DNA from: Mycobacterium sp. M26 | GTDB lineage: Bacteria; Actinomycetota; Actinomycetes; Mycobacteriales; Mycobacteriaceae | Direction: 5' to 3' | Assembly: GCF_001494595.1 (NCBI RefSeq) | Contig: NZ_LN929908.1 | Span: forward strand, 620,001 to 684,000 | DNA: 64,000 nucleotides | Part shown: positions 45,633-55,905 of the stretch, piece by piece | Layout of the letters: the number at the start of each line of letters is the position of its first letter | How positions within the stretch are numbered: the first letter of the stretch is position 1 | Translations under genes and position numbers: made by a program | The notes under the pieces: model-generated | What the model was told of the DNA's origin: nothing | Databases searched by the model: none | Seen by the model: only the letters and a program-made list of their open reading frames with translations

Positions 45633-46637
45633 CTAGTCGGCCGCGTGCTTGGCCCGCTTGGATCCGCCGGTGGACTTGCTGTGCGAGCCGCCGTCGGAAC
45701 CGGAGTCGGAGTCGGCCTTGGCCGACCCGCCGCCATCGCTGTCGGTCGTCGCCGCGGCTGTCCGCTTGACCGCGTCGCTCAACCCGCCGTTGATAGCCCG
45801 GTTGATGAGGACCCGGCCCTGCTCGAGTCCGAGGCGGATGCTGCGGGGCGTCTTCTCGACGATCGCCTTGGCTGCCACGGTCTCCTCGAGGGCGGGCAGT
45901 TCCACCGCTTCGACCGGAACGCCGGTGCCGATGGTCACCTGCTCGGTCACCAGTGCGACATCCGCAGCGCCCTGCACGGCGGCGTTCCAAATCGCCACGG
46001 GCTTCAGCGATTTGATGGCCTCGGTGAGATTCTCACCGGCCTTGATGGATGCGGCGATGATGGTGTTGACGGCGTTCACCGTCGCGGCGAACGCCAGGCC
46101 GCCCGCATCGGGAATCGCGACCACCAGGTTCTGGGCCACGGCCAGTTGCTGCTGGAGGACCTTCTGTACCGTGCCGACGACCTGGTCTGTCACCTCGGTC
46201 AGCGCCCCGAGGGTCGCTGTCTGGATCGTCTGGATCGCGGCCTCGACATCACCGGCGAGTGCCTGCTGGGTGGCGATCACCAGTTGGCCGGGCAGGGCGA
46301 ATGCCGCACTGCCCAGAGTCCATGCGCCGCCCGCAACGGCAGTGGTGACGGCGAACAGATACTTGGTCTGGTTGCCGAGCACGCTGCGCACGATCGGCAG
46401 CGGATCGTCGATCTCGGACTGGATGGCGGTGTAGACGTCGGCGAACGTCGCCTCCAGAACGGGCGAGAACGCCTCGAACGGATTGACCGGCTGCAGCACC
46501 ATGGCGGTGTTCTCCACCGCGATGGCGCGCGTCGGCAGTGCCGCCACGTGGGTCGGCGCCATCGGCGCAACGGCGATGGCGCCGGCGCCGAGCATGGCGA
46601 TGCCGGCGATGAGGTGGGACCGTACGGCAATCTGCAT
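45633..46637 (-). CDS. Exported helical protein, paralogue of 27733
   Basis: A 334-aa secreted protein: signal segment LIAGIAMLGAGAIAVAP, helical body with NPFEAFSPVLEATFADVYTA and VRSVLGNQTKYLF (matching the 27733 protein's NPIQEWVDVLNTTFAN and LLANQTAY), a helix-rich centre with repeated QQALAG/AAIQTIQ patterns, and a Ser/Gly/Asp tail ending HSKSTGGSKRAKHAAD. ATG 46637 has AAAGGGG upstream. Function unknown; the mostly helical core recalls PE/PPE-like proteins but lacks their N-terminal signatures. Confidence 0.72.
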   Translation of the reverse strand: MQIAVRSHLIAGIAMLGAGAIAVAPMAPTHVAALPTRAIAVENTAMVLQPVNPFEAFSPVLEATFADVYTAIQSEIDDPLPIVRSVLGNQTKYLFAVTTAVAGGAWTLGSAAFALPGQLVIATQQALAGDVEAAIQTIQTATLGALTEVTDQVVGTVQKVLQQQLAVAQNLVVAIPDAGGLAFAATVNAVNTIIAASIKAGENLTEAIKSLKPVAIWNAAVQGAADVALVTEQVTIGTGVPVEAVELPALEETVAAKAIVEKTPRSIRLGLEQGRVLINRAINGGLSDAVKRTAAATTDSDGGGSAKADSDSGSDGGSHSKSTGGSKRAKHAAD

Positions 46638-47024
46638 GGGACTGCCCCTTTCCAGGAGGGTTGACGTGATTTCAGGAAGCTACCTGAGAAGAATCTGAGA
46701 TGAATGCGTTTCAGCAAAAATTATCTTCGGGGTAAGTTGCGCGTCATTTCCCGCGGCGTGGCACCGGTATTGCTGGTCTAGCTGGCATTACCTTCGCATA
46801 GTGGATTAGTACTAGCCGCGTCAGAAATACCACTCGAAAACACTGGCAAACTGATAAGACACGCTCGATAGCAGCTTATGGTTATTAGTTTGCTGACGGC
46901 GTATGCAGATGCAAATTTTGCATCATGAAGTAAACAGCACACTGGTTCTTCTGTTTGCAATAACGGTCTGAGCAACGCGATCTGGCCTTAAGGTTGCGGT
47001 GTTCCCGGAGCCGAAGGGAGGGTC
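46638..47024. promoter_or_regulatory. 387-nt AT-rich divergent intergenic region with a 17-bp palindrome
   Basis: No coding frame with a ribosome site is seen. The stretch is markedly richer in A+T than its surroundings. It holds GATGCAAATTTTGCATC at 46908-46924, a perfect 8-1-8 palindrome 101 nt upstream of the 47025 gene, and CTTACCCCGAAGATAAT (minus strand, about 46722-46738) 85-100 nt upstream of the 46637 gene. It probably carries both promoters; low GC may reflect acquired or relaxed DNA. Confidence 0.55.
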
Positions 47025-48330
47025 GTGGCGAATCGGCAGCGAACGGCCCACCGGTTCGGCGTATGCATGGCCGCGGTCGCCCTGGCGGCGGGCCTGACGG
47101 CGGCGCCGGCTCCCGACGCCACCGCCGGCACGGTGCTGGCGATGTCCGGTAACGGCGGTGAGTTGGTGCCCGGCTACATCCGCTCATTGTTGGGCGGTAA
47201 TCCCGTCTACCCGCAGACCAGCCCGCTGCCGCAGCTGATTGCCCTCGGTGAGTACCAGCGCGGGTACTTCGATCCCAGCAATCCGGACTCGCCCTACCGC
47301 GGTTACGACTACCAGCTGATCGACTGGCCTGCCGCCACGCCCCTCACTTTCGGCTGGGACGGGTACACCACCTTCGAACAGTCACAGCAGACCGGAGCAG
47401 CCAACCTCGACGCCGCTATCACCCGCACACTGCACGACCGGCCCGGCGAACCCATCGTGGCGGTCGGCTATTCGTCGAGTGCCAACGTGATGGTGCGGGA
47501 GCTGCGGGCGCTCGCCGCGGCCGGCTCGCCGCATACCGGCGACCTGAGCTTCGTGGTGATCGGAAACATGAACCGGCCCAACGGCGGAATCGCGGCCCGC
47601 CTTCCGGGGGTCACCGTCCCGTTCCTGGGGGTCGGACTGGACGGCGCTCGTGGTGATCGGAAACATGAACCGGCCCAACGGCGGAATCGCGGCCCGCCTT
47701 CCGGGGGTCACCGTCCCGTTCCTGGGGGTCGGACTGGACGGCGCCACCCCCGCCGATACCGCTTACCCGGTGCTCGATGTCAGCTGGCAGTACGACCCGA
47801 TCTCCGACTTCCCGGTCAACCCGCTGAACCTGTTGGCGCTGGCCAACTCTGGGGTGGCCTTCCTGCTGTTGCACGCCAACTACTTCCCGGCCGACCTGAC
47901 CACCACGCCGCGGGCGTTACCCGACACCACCGTCGGCAACATCACCTACATCACCCTCAAACCGCCGCGACTGCCACTGCTGGTGCCCGCCGCGGTGCTC
48001 GGGGTGCCACCGGTATTGCTCGACCTGGTTGAGCCGGCACTGACGGTCCTGGTCGACGCCGCCTACGACTACGACGCCGGCCCGGCCACCCCGGTGCCCC
48101 TGCAGCTGCAGACCAGGCCGGAGCGCCTCCAGCAGCTGCCCGGCAAGCTCACCGAGGCGATCCATCAGGGTGTGCGCGCGTTCGTCGAGGACCTGCGCCC
48201 CGGCGGACCTGCGGTGGCGCACAGTCGCCGGCCGTCACATCCCCCGTCGGCCGCCCAAAAGCCAACGACCGCAAAGCGATCCACGGCCGGAACCGCCCGG
48301 CACCGGACCGCCTCTGCAGATGCGGCGTAG
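47025..48330 (+). pseudogene. PE-PPE-domain hydrolase gene broken by a 97-bp tandem duplication
   Basis: Exported serine-hydrolase-type protein: signal peptide (VALAAGLTAAPAPDA), PE-PPE domain with GYSSSANVMVREL (GxSxS nucleophile) and FVVIGNMNRPNGGIAARLP. The frame starting at GTG 47025 (GGGAGGG ribosome site) loses register at 47648, where a 97-bp segment is repeated; the remainder continues in another frame to 48330 (TPADTAYPVLDVSWQYDP onward) and ends GTARHRTASADAA. Removing one copy restores a 402-codon ORF. PE-PPE proteins are mycobacterial cutinase-like hydrolases. Could be a true mutation, a phase switch, or assembly error. Confidence 0.85.
47551..47744 (+). repeat. 97-bp perfect tandem duplication
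   Basis: Copy 1 is 47551-47647, copy 2 is 47648-47744; both begin TCGTGGTGATCGGAAAC and end GGACTGGACGGCGC. Period 97 (not a multiple of 3), so it shifts the PE-PPE reading frame. Confidence 0.97.
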
Positions 48331-48339
48331 CCTGCAAAC

Positions 48340-49800
48340 ATGTACGAACCCACCTGGGAATCGGTCGGCGCGCACCCGCTGCCAGGCTGGTACGACGACG
48401 CCAAGCTCGGTGTTTTCCTGCACTGGGGGCTGTACTCGGTGCCCGGCTGGGCCCCGCAGGTGCCTGACATCCAGCAGTTGCTGAAGGAGAATGGGCCCGC
48501 AGAGATGTTGCGGGACAACCCCTATGCCGAGTGGTATCTCAATACCAGCCGGATCCAGGGCAGTCCCACCTGGTACCACCACCGCGACACCTACGGACCC
48601 GAGGCCGATTACGACGACTTCGTGCCGGTCTTCGACGAGGGCACCGCCACCGCCGACATGGCGGCCATCGCCGCGACCTGCCGCGACGCCGGTGCTCACT
48701 ACGTGGTGCTGACCACCAAACACCACGAAGGATTCTGCTTGTGGCCCACCGAACTGCCACACCCCCGCAAAGGTCGCTACCACGCCACCCGCGACCTCGT
48801 CGGTGACCTGCGGGAGGCGGTGCTCGATGCCGGGATGCGGATGGGCTTGTACTACTCCGGCGGCTACGACTGGCCCTATAACGATGCGCTGCTGGAGAAC
48901 CCGGCCGACAGCTTCCTTGCCGTCCCGCACACGCCCGACTACGTCAGGTACGCGACCGCTCATGTGCGGGAGCTGATCGAGCGCTACCGGCCCTCGGTGC
49001 TGTGGAACGACATCTGCTGGCCCGCCGGTGGCGATCTGGCCGCGCTGTTCGCCGAGTACTACAACGCGGTGCCGGACGGGGTGATCAACGACCGCTGGAT
49101 CGAGCCGCCCGGTCACCGCGGCGCGGTGAGTGACGCGCTGGCCCGGCTCGGTGGCTCACTGGTGCAGCGGTTCTGGTCGATCATCCCCGAGGACCGCAAG
49201 TCACTGACCTTCCCGGCCACCCACCACTACGACTTCCGCACCCCGGAGTACGCGCAGTACGACAGCATCCAGACCAAGAAGTGGGAGTCCACCCGCGGCG
49301 TCGGACATTCCTTCGGCGCCAACCGCAATGAGCGCCCCGAGGACATCGTCACCACCACCGAACTGGTTCGCTCGTTCGCCGATATCGTCGCCAAGAACGG
49401 CAACCTGCTGATCGGTATCGGTCCCGATCAGTTCGGCCGGTTCCCCGTCGAACAGTTGACCCCGCTGCGCGGGCTGGGGCAGTGGCTGGCGGTCAACGGC
49501 GACGCGATCTACGGCACCCGGCCCTGGCTCGTCGCACAGACCACCACCACCGAGGGTGGCGGTGTCCGATTCACCCAGCGCGACGGGGCCGTACACGCGA
49601 TCCTGCTGGACCTCTCCGCGCGCGAGTTCGGCATCCGCGGCATCGACGCCGGCGGTGTCACCGAGGTGCGGATGCTCGGACTCGACGAGCCAGTTGCGTG
49701 GTCGGTGACCGACGGCATGCTGCGCCTGCGGTTGCCCGAGCGGATGCCGGTGTCACCGGCCGCCGTGCTGAGCCTCGGCCACGGGGCGCGCCCCGCCTAG
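48340..49800 (+). CDS. Alpha-L-fucosidase (GH29 family)
   Basis: A 486-aa hydrolase releasing terminal L-fucose. GH29 signatures: [17 protein letters not shown] near 22-38, [19 protein letters not shown] near 120, [16 protein letters not shown] and the catalytic nucleophile Asp224 in LWNDICWP; a C-terminal beta domain follows. No signal peptide is evident, so it may act on imported oligosaccharides. It starts 9 nt after the broken PE-PPE gene. GH29 genes are rare in mycobacteria in my experience. Confidence 0.9.
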   Translation: MYEPTWESVGAHPLPGWYDDAKLGVFLHWGLYSVPGWAPQVPDIQQLLKENGPAEMLRDNPYAEWYLNTSRIQGSPTWYHHRDTYGPEADYDDFVPVFDEGTATADMAAIAATCRDAGAHYVVLTTKHHEGFCLWPTELPHPRKGRYHATRDLVGDLREAVLDAGMRMGLYYSGGYDWPYNDALLENPADSFLAVPHTPDYVRYATAHVRELIERYRPSVLWNDICWPAGGDLAALFAEYYNAVPDGVINDRWIEPPGHRGAVSDALARLGGSLVQRFWSIIPEDRKSLTFPATHHYDFRTPEYAQYDSIQTKKWESTRGVGHSFGANRNERPEDIVTTTELVRSFADIVAKNGNLLIGIGPDQFGRFPVEQLTPLRGLGQWLAVNGDAIYGTRPWLVAQTTTTEGGGVRFTQRDGAVHAILLDLSAREFGIRGIDAGGVTEVRMLGLDEPVAWSVTDGMLRLRLPERMPVSPAAVLSLGHGARPA

Positions 49801-50570
49801 AGCACCTTCGACAGGAACTCCTGCAGCCGTGGGCTTTTCGGATTGCCGAACACTTCTTCGGGGGTGTCGTCCTCGACGATGTTGCCGTCGGCCATGAAGA
49901 TCACCCGGGAGGCCACCTCGCGGGCGAAGCCCATCTCGTGGGTGACCACCACCATCGTCATCCCGCCCAGGGCGAGTTGGCGCAGCACCTCCAGGACGTC
50001 ACCGACCATCTCCGGGTCCAGCGCGCTGGTGGCCTCGTCGAACAGCATGATCGACGGGTTCATCGCCAGTGCGCGGGCGATGGCCACGCGCTGCTTCTGC
50101 CCGCCGGACAGGGTGGACGGTTTGACGCCCGCCTTCTCGGCCAGCCCCACCTGACCGAGCAGATCCATCGCCTTCTTCTCGGCGGCGGCCTTGTCCATCT
50201 TCTTGGTCAGCAGCGGCGCCAGTGTGACATTCTGCAGGACCGTCATGTGCGGGAAGAGGTTGAAGTGCTGGAACACCATGCCGATGTGCTGGCGCACCTT
50301 GTCCAGGTCGACCTTGGGATCGGTGAGGTCGAAGTGGTCGACTACCACCTTGCCCGCGGTGATGTCCTCCAGCTTGTTCAGGCAGCGCAGGAACGTCGAC
50401 TTGCCCGAACCGGACGGTCCGATGACACAGACCACCTCGCCCTGCTTGATGTCGGTGGTGATGCCGTCGAGCACCACCAGCTCACCGAACGCCTTCTTGA
50501 GGTTCTCGATCTGGATCTTGACGGTGCCCGCGGGCTCGGCGGCCGCGGCCTCGGGGATGAGCTCGGTCAT
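49797..50570 (-). CDS. Polar amino-acid ABC transporter ATP-binding protein
   Basis: A 257-aa ATPase of the GlnQ class. Walker [15 protein letters not shown], signature [15 protein letters not shown], Walker [15 protein letters not shown] and the H-loop VVVTHEM are present. It energises the fused binding-protein/permease encoded upstream, whose stop overlaps this ATG by 4 nt. ATG 50570 is chosen; the longer frame to 51074 overlaps the permease. Its stop overlaps that of the convergent fucosidase (CTAG). Confidence 0.95.
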   Translation of the reverse strand: MTELIPEAAAAEPAGTVKIQIENLKKAFGELVVLDGITTDIKQGEVVCVIGPSGSGKSTFLRCLNKLEDITAGKVVVDHFDLTDPKVDLDKVRQHIGMVFQHFNLFPHMTVLQNVTLAPLLTKKMDKAAAEKKAMDLLGQVGLAEKAGVKPSTLSGGQKQRVAIARALAMNPSIMLFDEATSALDPEMVGDVLEVLRQLALGGMTMVVVTHEMGFAREVASRVIFMADGNIVEDDTPEEVFGNPKSPRLQEFLSKVL

Positions 50571-52045
50571 TTCACGATCCTTTTCTCGAGGCGATCCGAG
50601 AGCTTGGTCAGCGCCATGATCACGATGAAGTAGATGACACCGATGATCAGCCACATCTTGAACGACTGGTAGTTGCCGGCGATGATGATCCGGCCCGTCT
50701 GGGTCAGCTCGGCGATGCCGATCACCGACAGGATCGAGGTGTCCTTGAGCGTGATCACGAACTGGTTGATGTAGGACGGGACCATCGTGCGGATCGCCTG
50801 CGGCAGAATCACTTTGCGCATCGTCGGCAGGTAGCCGATGCCGAGGCTGCGGGCCGCCTCCATCTGCCCCTTGTCGACGGACTGGATACCGCCGCGCACG
50901 ATCTCGGTCATGTACGCGCCGGCGTTGAGCGACAGCGTGATGATGCCCGCGGTGAGCGCGCTCATCTGGAAGCCCAGTGCCGACGGGATGCCGAAGTAGA
51001 TGAAGAACGCCTGCACCAGCAGTGGTGTGCCGCGGAAGATATCGACGAACGTGGTGCCGATACCGCGCAGCCAAATCGACCGCGACACCCGGAACAGGCC
51101 GAAGATCACGCCGAGTACCAGGGCGATGGCGATCGAGACGACCGTGAGGATGACGGTCATCTTCAGGCCGGCCAACAGCATCGGCGAGGTGCTCTTGATC
51201 AGGCCGAGGAACGAGTTGTCGTCGGTGCTCGCCCCCTCACCCAGGTAGCTGTTGATGATCTGGTCGTAGCGGCCCGACTTCTTCAGGTTGTTCAGGCCGG
51301 CGTTGAATTTCGAGAGCAGTTCGGCGTTGCGGCCCTTGTTCACCGCGAACCCGTAGCCGGTCGGATCCTCCTTGGGGGTGACCGTCTTGAAGCCGTTGCC
51401 CTGCGCGATGCCGTACAGCAGCACCGGGTAGTCCTCGAACACCGCAGCGGAGTTGCCGGTCTTCACCTCGTCGAACATCGACGACGAGTCGGCGAACGAG
51501 ACCACCTGGAAGCCGTACTTATCCTTGATGGAGTTGGCGAAGGTGGCGCCCTGGGTGCCGTTCTTGACCGCCACCCGCTTGCCGCGCAGATCCTCGTAGG
51601 ACTTGATGTCGTTGTTGGTCTTGAGCACCGCCATCTGGATGCCGGACTCGAAATAGGGTTCGGAGAAGTCGAACACCTGCTTGCGCTTGTCGGTGATGGA
51701 CATGCCCGCGATGACACCGTCGACCTGATTGGCCTGCACGGCCTGCAGTGCGGCGTCGAAACCCAGCGGTTTGATGTCGACCTTGAACTTCTGATCCTCG
51801 GCGATGGCGCGGATCAGATCCATATCGATGCCGACGAAATTGCCCTGCTTGTCCTGGAATTCGAACGGGGCGAAGGTGGTGTCGGTGGCGATCACATAGG
51901 TCTCGCCGTCGGCGGCAGCCTTGCCGGGGGAGAGCAGCGTGGCGCCGAACAGCGTGGCGAACAGGACGGCCGCCAGGACGGTGATGGCGCTCGCGCGGCG
52001 TAACCTACATCGGCTCAGGCCGCGCCTTAACGTGTCAGCTCCCAT
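50567..52045 (-). CDS. Amino-acid ABC transporter with fused substrate-binding protein and permease
   Basis: A 492-aa fusion: signal-like N-terminus, periplasmic-binding domain (about 45-275; [53 protein letters not shown]), and a HisM/GlnP-type permease (about 285-490) with the EAA-like loop [24 protein letters not shown]. Such fusions are known in actinobacteria. Substrate is probably glutamine or another polar amino acid. The N-terminal segment has several Arg before the hydrophobic stretch, so it may remain anchored. Confidence 0.93.
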   Translation of the reverse strand: MGADTLRRGLSRCRLRRASAITVLAAVLFATLFGATLLSPGKAAADGETYVIATDTTFAPFEFQDKQGNFVGIDMDLIRAIAEDQKFKVDIKPLGFDAALQAVQANQVDGVIAGMSITDKRKQVFDFSEPYFESGIQMAVLKTNNDIKSYEDLRGKRVAVKNGTQGATFANSIKDKYGFQVVSFADSSSMFDEVKTGNSAAVFEDYPVLLYGIAQGNGFKTVTPKEDPTGYGFAVNKGRNAELLSKFNAGLNNLKKSGRYDQIINSYLGEGASTDDNSFLGLIKSTSPMLLAGLKMTVILTVVSIAIALVLGVIFGLFRVSRSIWLRGIGTTFVDIFRGTPLLVQAFFIYFGIPSALGFQMSALTAGIITLSLNAGAYMTEIVRGGIQSVDKGQMEAARSLGIGYLPTMRKVILPQAIRTMVPSYINQFVITLKDTSILSVIGIAELTQTGRIIIAGNYQSFKMWLIIGVIYFIVIMALTKLSDRLEKRIVK

Positions 52046-52232
52046 GTATTGGCCTCCCTGACCGTGCGTATTTGGGCGTCGTTCACGCTAGTGCTCCGGC
52101 GGTGCTCCTGCTGTGTAACGGCGACACCAGATATCGACGAATGCGTCAATATGTGTCCGCGGCTGGGATTCTGCTGGCGTTACGGTGCCACGTGGGTCAC
52201 CCTGGACCGGCAGGACCACCAGGAGGAGTGCC

Positions 52233-52679
52233 ATGAGTGTCCGAGTGATCGTCGCGGTCGCCGCCGCTGTGCTGGCTGCGTCGGCGCCACTGTCCACCGC
52301 CGGCGCCACCCCGCCCGAGGGCGACACCACCCGAACCGATCTGGCCACGGGCACCACCGACGCTCCGGTGGCGATCAACACCGACGGCCCGGCCACCCTG
52401 GTGGTCCAGGAACTGGCCATCAGTCCCGGCGCCAGCAGCGGATGGCACACCCACCCCGGACCGGAGTACTCGGTCATCACCGACGGTGCGGTGGCACTGC
52501 AGACCGCCACCGCGTGCTCGGCGGTGACTTACGGTGCGGGACAGGCGGTTCTGATCCCGGCCGGTGTCCCGCACCGGGTGGCCAACGAGACCGGGGAGGT
52601 GGCCGAGGTGGTGATCACCTACACGCTGCCGGTCGACGCCCCGGTGCGCGGTGACGCCCCCGACGCCTGCGCGAAATAG
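52233..52679 (+). CDS. Exported cupin-domain protein
   Basis: A 148-aa secreted protein: signal peptide MSVRVIVAVAAAVLAASAP, cleavage near STAGA, then a cupin with GASSGWHTHPGPEYSVI (metal-binding His pair and Glu) and PAGVPHRVANET. ATG 52233 is selected for its CAGGAGGAGTGCC ribosome site. It is followed 3 nt later by the ligase gene, so the two may be co-transcribed. Metal binding is expected; function unknown. Confidence 0.82.
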   Translation: MSVRVIVAVAAAVLAASAPLSTAGATPPEGDTTRTDLATGTTDAPVAINTDGPATLVVQELAISPGASSGWHTHPGPEYSVITDGAVALQTATACSAVTYGAGQAVLIPAGVPHRVANETGEVAEVVITYTLPVDAPVRGDAPDACAK

Positions 52680-52682
52680 GCC

Positions 52683-54011
52683 ATGACGGGGAAGGCTGAC
52701 TACCAGCGACTGCGAGCCGCCCACCTGAATGCGGTGGCGGCCGCCCTCGATGACCATGTGGGCCGGCTGGACTGGCCGCGGGAGCGTATCGAACACCATC
52801 GGGACCGGCGGCTGCGGCTGCTCCTCGGCTACGCCCGGGAGCGTTCACCGTTCCACGCCCGCCGGCTGCGCGATATCGACCCCGACACGGCCACCGTCGC
52901 CGATCTGGCCGCGGTGCCCGCGATGACCAAACAGCAGGCCCAGGAGCACTGGGACCAGGTCATCACCGTCGGCGACCTGGACCGTGCCGGTGCCGAACGG
53001 ATCCTGGCCGAACAGTCCTGGTTCTCCTACACCGCCCACGATCAGCAGGTGTTCAGCTCCGGCGGGTCCACCGGTGTGCGCGGTGTATACGTCTGGGACT
53101 GGCCGTTTTTCGCCAGCGCGGCCGCGCTGGCCTGGCGGATGCAGGCCCGCGACGAGCGCCGGGCCGCGCAGCCGGGTCCCACCCGGCTGGCGGTCATCAG
53201 CGCCGCCCTCCCACCGCATGCCAGCACGCCGCTGTTCGACGTGCCGACTGTCGACGGGATGCAGACGGTGGTGATCGAGGCGGGCGCGCCGTTCGACGAG
53301 GTGCTGGCCAATGTGGCCGCCGCGGCACCCACCCATCTGGTCGGCTACGCCAGCGTGATCGGGCGGCTGGCCCGTGCTGCACTGGCCGGCGACCTGTCGA
53401 TCGCCCCCCGGCGGGTGAGCACCAACTCCGAGCCGCTGCTGCCCGAGGACCGCGATGCCATCAGCCGGGCCTGGGACCCGGTGATCCACAACCTTTGGGG
53501 CTCAACGGAAATCGGTGTCCAGGCCGTGGGCTGCGGATACGGCGAGGGCCTGCACATCTGTGAGGATGAGGTGATCCTGGAGCGGGTGGACGGCCGGACC
53601 CTGGCCACCGGACTGGCCAACCGGACCTTTCCGTTCATCCGCTATGACCTCGGTGACGAGATCACCCTGCTGTCCGAACCGTGTCCGTGCGGCAGCGCCT
53701 TCGCCCGGGTGGCCGAGGTCGCGGGCCGCCGCGACGACGATTTCGTCTACGGCTCGGTCACCGTGCCCGCCAGTGCTTTTCGGCACGTCCTGGGCACCGA
53801 CCCGCGCATCACCGAGTACCAGGTGACCCAGACCGCCACCGGTGCCGATATCGCCGTCGTCGGCTCCCCGGACGAGTCGGTGGCGCACACACTGGTGGCT
53901 GCGGTGGGGCGCTACGGGCTGGCGTCTGCCGAGATCACCGTACGGACGGTGCCGCGACTGGATCGCAACCCGAACACCGGCAAGCTCAGCCGATTCGTGC
54001 CGCTGCGCTGA
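52683..54011 (+). CDS. Adenylate-forming ligase (PaaK/phenylacetate-CoA ligase-like)
   Basis: A 442-aa enzyme of the PaaK-type AMP-forming family: P-loop SSGGSTGVRGVYVW near 122-135, HNLWGSTEIGVQAVGCGY, RYDLGDEITLL and a terminal RNPNTGKLSR. It probably activates an aryl or acyl acid as AMP ester. The CoA or carrier-protein acceptor and the acid are unknown. It starts 3 nt after the exported cupin and converges with the AlkB fusion, 1 nt apart. Confidence 0.82.
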   Translation: MTGKADYQRLRAAHLNAVAAALDDHVGRLDWPRERIEHHRDRRLRLLLGYARERSPFHARRLRDIDPDTATVADLAAVPAMTKQQAQEHWDQVITVGDLDRAGAERILAEQSWFSYTAHDQQVFSSGGSTGVRGVYVWDWPFFASAAALAWRMQARDERRAAQPGPTRLAVISAALPPHASTPLFDVPTVDGMQTVVIEAGAPFDEVLANVAAAAPTHLVGYASVIGRLARAALAGDLSIAPRRVSTNSEPLLPEDRDAISRAWDPVIHNLWGSTEIGVQAVGCGYGEGLHICEDEVILERVDGRTLATGLANRTFPFIRYDLGDEITLLSEPCPCGSAFARVAEVAGRRDDDFVYGSVTVPASAFRHVLGTDPRITEYQVTQTATGADIAVVGSPDESVAHTLVAAVGRYGLASAEITVRTVPRLDRNPNTGKLSRFVPLR

Positions 54012-54012
54012 G

Positions 54013-55752
54013 TTATCCGCCCTGCTCGACGATGTTGTCGAAGCCGGACTTGTCGATCGTCGGTGAACCCGAGCGGTAGGTCACCTTGTTCTCGATCCCG
54101 GATGCGCTGATCACGTCAACGGAGTCGACGGTGACGGTGTTGTTCATGCCGGAGACTTCCAGCCGGGTGCAGTGTCCGGTGATGACGACCGTGTTTTCCA
54201 CCCCGCTGACGGTGACCGGGTTGTCGTTGCACGCGATCGTCTTGCGCTCCTCGATCCCCGAGACGCTGACGCTCTGCCCGGGGGCCGAGGTCTCCACGGT
54301 GGCCGCTGTCGTCGGCGGCTCCTCGGGTGCGGCGGTGGGTATCGGGCTCTCCGGCTCGGCGGTCGGGCTGAACGGTCCGCCGCCCCCGGAGATCTTCGGG
54401 GTGGTGGGCGTCGAGGTGACCGTCTTGGTGGCGAACAGGGTGGTGAAGGCAATCGCACCGCCACCGATGAGTAGGCCGACGACCAACAGCGCCAACACAA
54501 TCCAGCCGACCTTCATGCCGGGTGAGGACGGCGGCTGCCCACCCGGTGGCATGGGCGGGCCGTAGTACCCCGGTGGCGGGGGTGACGCTTCATTCTGAGC
54601 CATCAGCGGATGATTCGGCGGCAAAGCCGCGAGCCGGATGTCACCGCCGTAGTGCGCGATCACCCGGTGGTCCATCACCCGGCGCCACAGTGGCGGGATC
54701 AGCGTCAGCGGGAGCAGCGCCGCGTATCCGGCGGGCAACTCCGGTGCCTCGTCGAAATGCCGCAGTGCCTGATAGGGCCGAAGCGGGTTGGCGTGGTGGT
54801 CGGAGTGCCGCGGCAGGTGGAACAGGAAGATGTTGGACAGCACGCTGTTGCTGTTCCAACTGTGTGCCGGGCGCACCCGCTCGTAGCGCCCGTTGGGGAG
54901 CTTCTGGCGGCGCAACCCGTAGTGCTCCATGTAGTTGACCATCTCGAGCAGGCAGATCCCCACCACTGCCTGGCCGGCCAACCACGGCAACACCACCGGG
55001 CCGAACCAGACCGCCAGGCCGGCATAGAGCGCCAGGCTCATCGGCCACGCGGTCAGTACCTCGTTCTGCAGCGACCACGGCGAGCGGCCGCGGCGGGCCA
55101 GCCGGCGAGCCTCCAGCCGCCACGCGGTCGTCACCCGGCCGGCCACCGAGCGGGGCAGGAACGCGTAGAAGCTCTCGCCCAGCCACGAACTCGTCGGATC
55201 CTCGGGGGTGGCCACCCGCACGTGATGGCCGTGGTTGTGCTCCACCGGGAAGTGGCCGTACCAGCATTGCGCCAGAGCGATCTTGCTCAGCCGCTTCTCG
55301 GTGCGCTGACTGGTGTGGCCGATCTCGTGGGCGACGTTGATGGCGCAGCCGCCGACGATGCCGACGGCGACCATCAGCCCCAGCTTGTCGACGACGCTCA
55401 TCGAAACCCAGCCGCCACCGGCCCACAGCCAGCAGGCGAACATCAGCGACAGGTATTGGCAGGGCAGGTACAGGTAGGTCGCCCAGCGATAGAACGGATC
55501 CTTCTCCAGCGACAGCAGCGCCCCGTCCGAGGGACCTGCGCTGTCGGCGCCGGCGAGGTAGTCGAGCACCGGGCCGATCGCGAATACCAGGACGAGCCCC
55601 AGCCACCAGAACGCCCGGTCCCCGAGGAAGAACACGCACAGCCAGGACAGGCCGACCATCCCGGGCATGATCGTGCTCAACAACCAGAAGTATCGCTTGC
55701 GGTCGCGCCATCCAGGAGACACGGAGGCGGCGGCGGACGCCGGTGAGGGCAT
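54013..55752 (-). CDS. alkB: AlkB alkane hydroxylase fused to a DUF3060 protein
   Basis: A 579-aa chimera. Residues 1-385 are an integral-membrane AlkB: HEIGHTSQRTEKR, EHNHGHHVRVATPEDP, NYMEHYGLRRQ and HLPRHSDHHANPLRPYQAL supply the diiron His ligands. Residues 390-579 are a separate-looking protein: MAQNEASPPPPGYYGPP, one membrane helix (VGWIVLALLVVGLLIGGGAIAF), a Pro/Thr-rich linker, and DUF3060 repeats (VSGIEERKTIACNDNPVTV, VSGVENTVVITGHCTRLEV, SGMNNTVTVDSVDV). No rubredoxin gene follows. The join may be a real fusion, or an indel hiding a TGATG stop/start at the Met393 codon. Confidence 0.85.
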   Translation of the reverse strand: MPSPASAAASVSPGWRDRKRYFWLLSTIMPGMVGLSWLCVFFLGDRAFWWLGLVLVFAIGPVLDYLAGADSAGPSDGALLSLEKDPFYRWATYLYLPCQYLSLMFACWLWAGGGWVSMSVVDKLGLMVAVGIVGGCAINVAHEIGHTSQRTEKRLSKIALAQCWYGHFPVEHNHGHHVRVATPEDPTSSWLGESFYAFLPRSVAGRVTTAWRLEARRLARRGRSPWSLQNEVLTAWPMSLALYAGLAVWFGPVVLPWLAGQAVVGICLLEMVNYMEHYGLRRQKLPNGRYERVRPAHSWNSNSVLSNIFLFHLPRHSDHHANPLRPYQALRHFDEAPELPAGYAALLPLTLIPPLWRRVMDHRVIAHYGGDIRLAALPPNHPLMAQNEASPPPPGYYGPPMPPGGQPPSSPGMKVGWIVLALLVVGLLIGGGAIAFTTLFATKTVTSTPTTPKISGGGGPFSPTAEPESPIPTAAPEEPPTTAATVETSAPGQSVSVSGIEERKTIACNDNPVTVSGVENTVVITGHCTRLEVSGMNNTVTVDSVDVISASGIENKVTYRSGSPTIDKSGFDNIVEQGG

Positions 55753-55905
55753 GCTCAGTGTTTACCGTTTCGAGACCAAGACCGCAAACGTTATCCCCAT
55801 TGCCACGCCGACGTGTCGGGGTACCGGAAGCCACGCCCTGCGCCTGTAGAAGGCTGCTCACAGGTTTTGCCTTGTTTGCTCGGAGCAACCGCCCAGTATT
55901 TGCCA

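Noticed and set aside
46778..46975. 65-aa minus-strand ORF in the AT-rich intergenic region
   Set aside because: No ribosome site or homology, and unusual residue composition for this genome; better read as non-coding.
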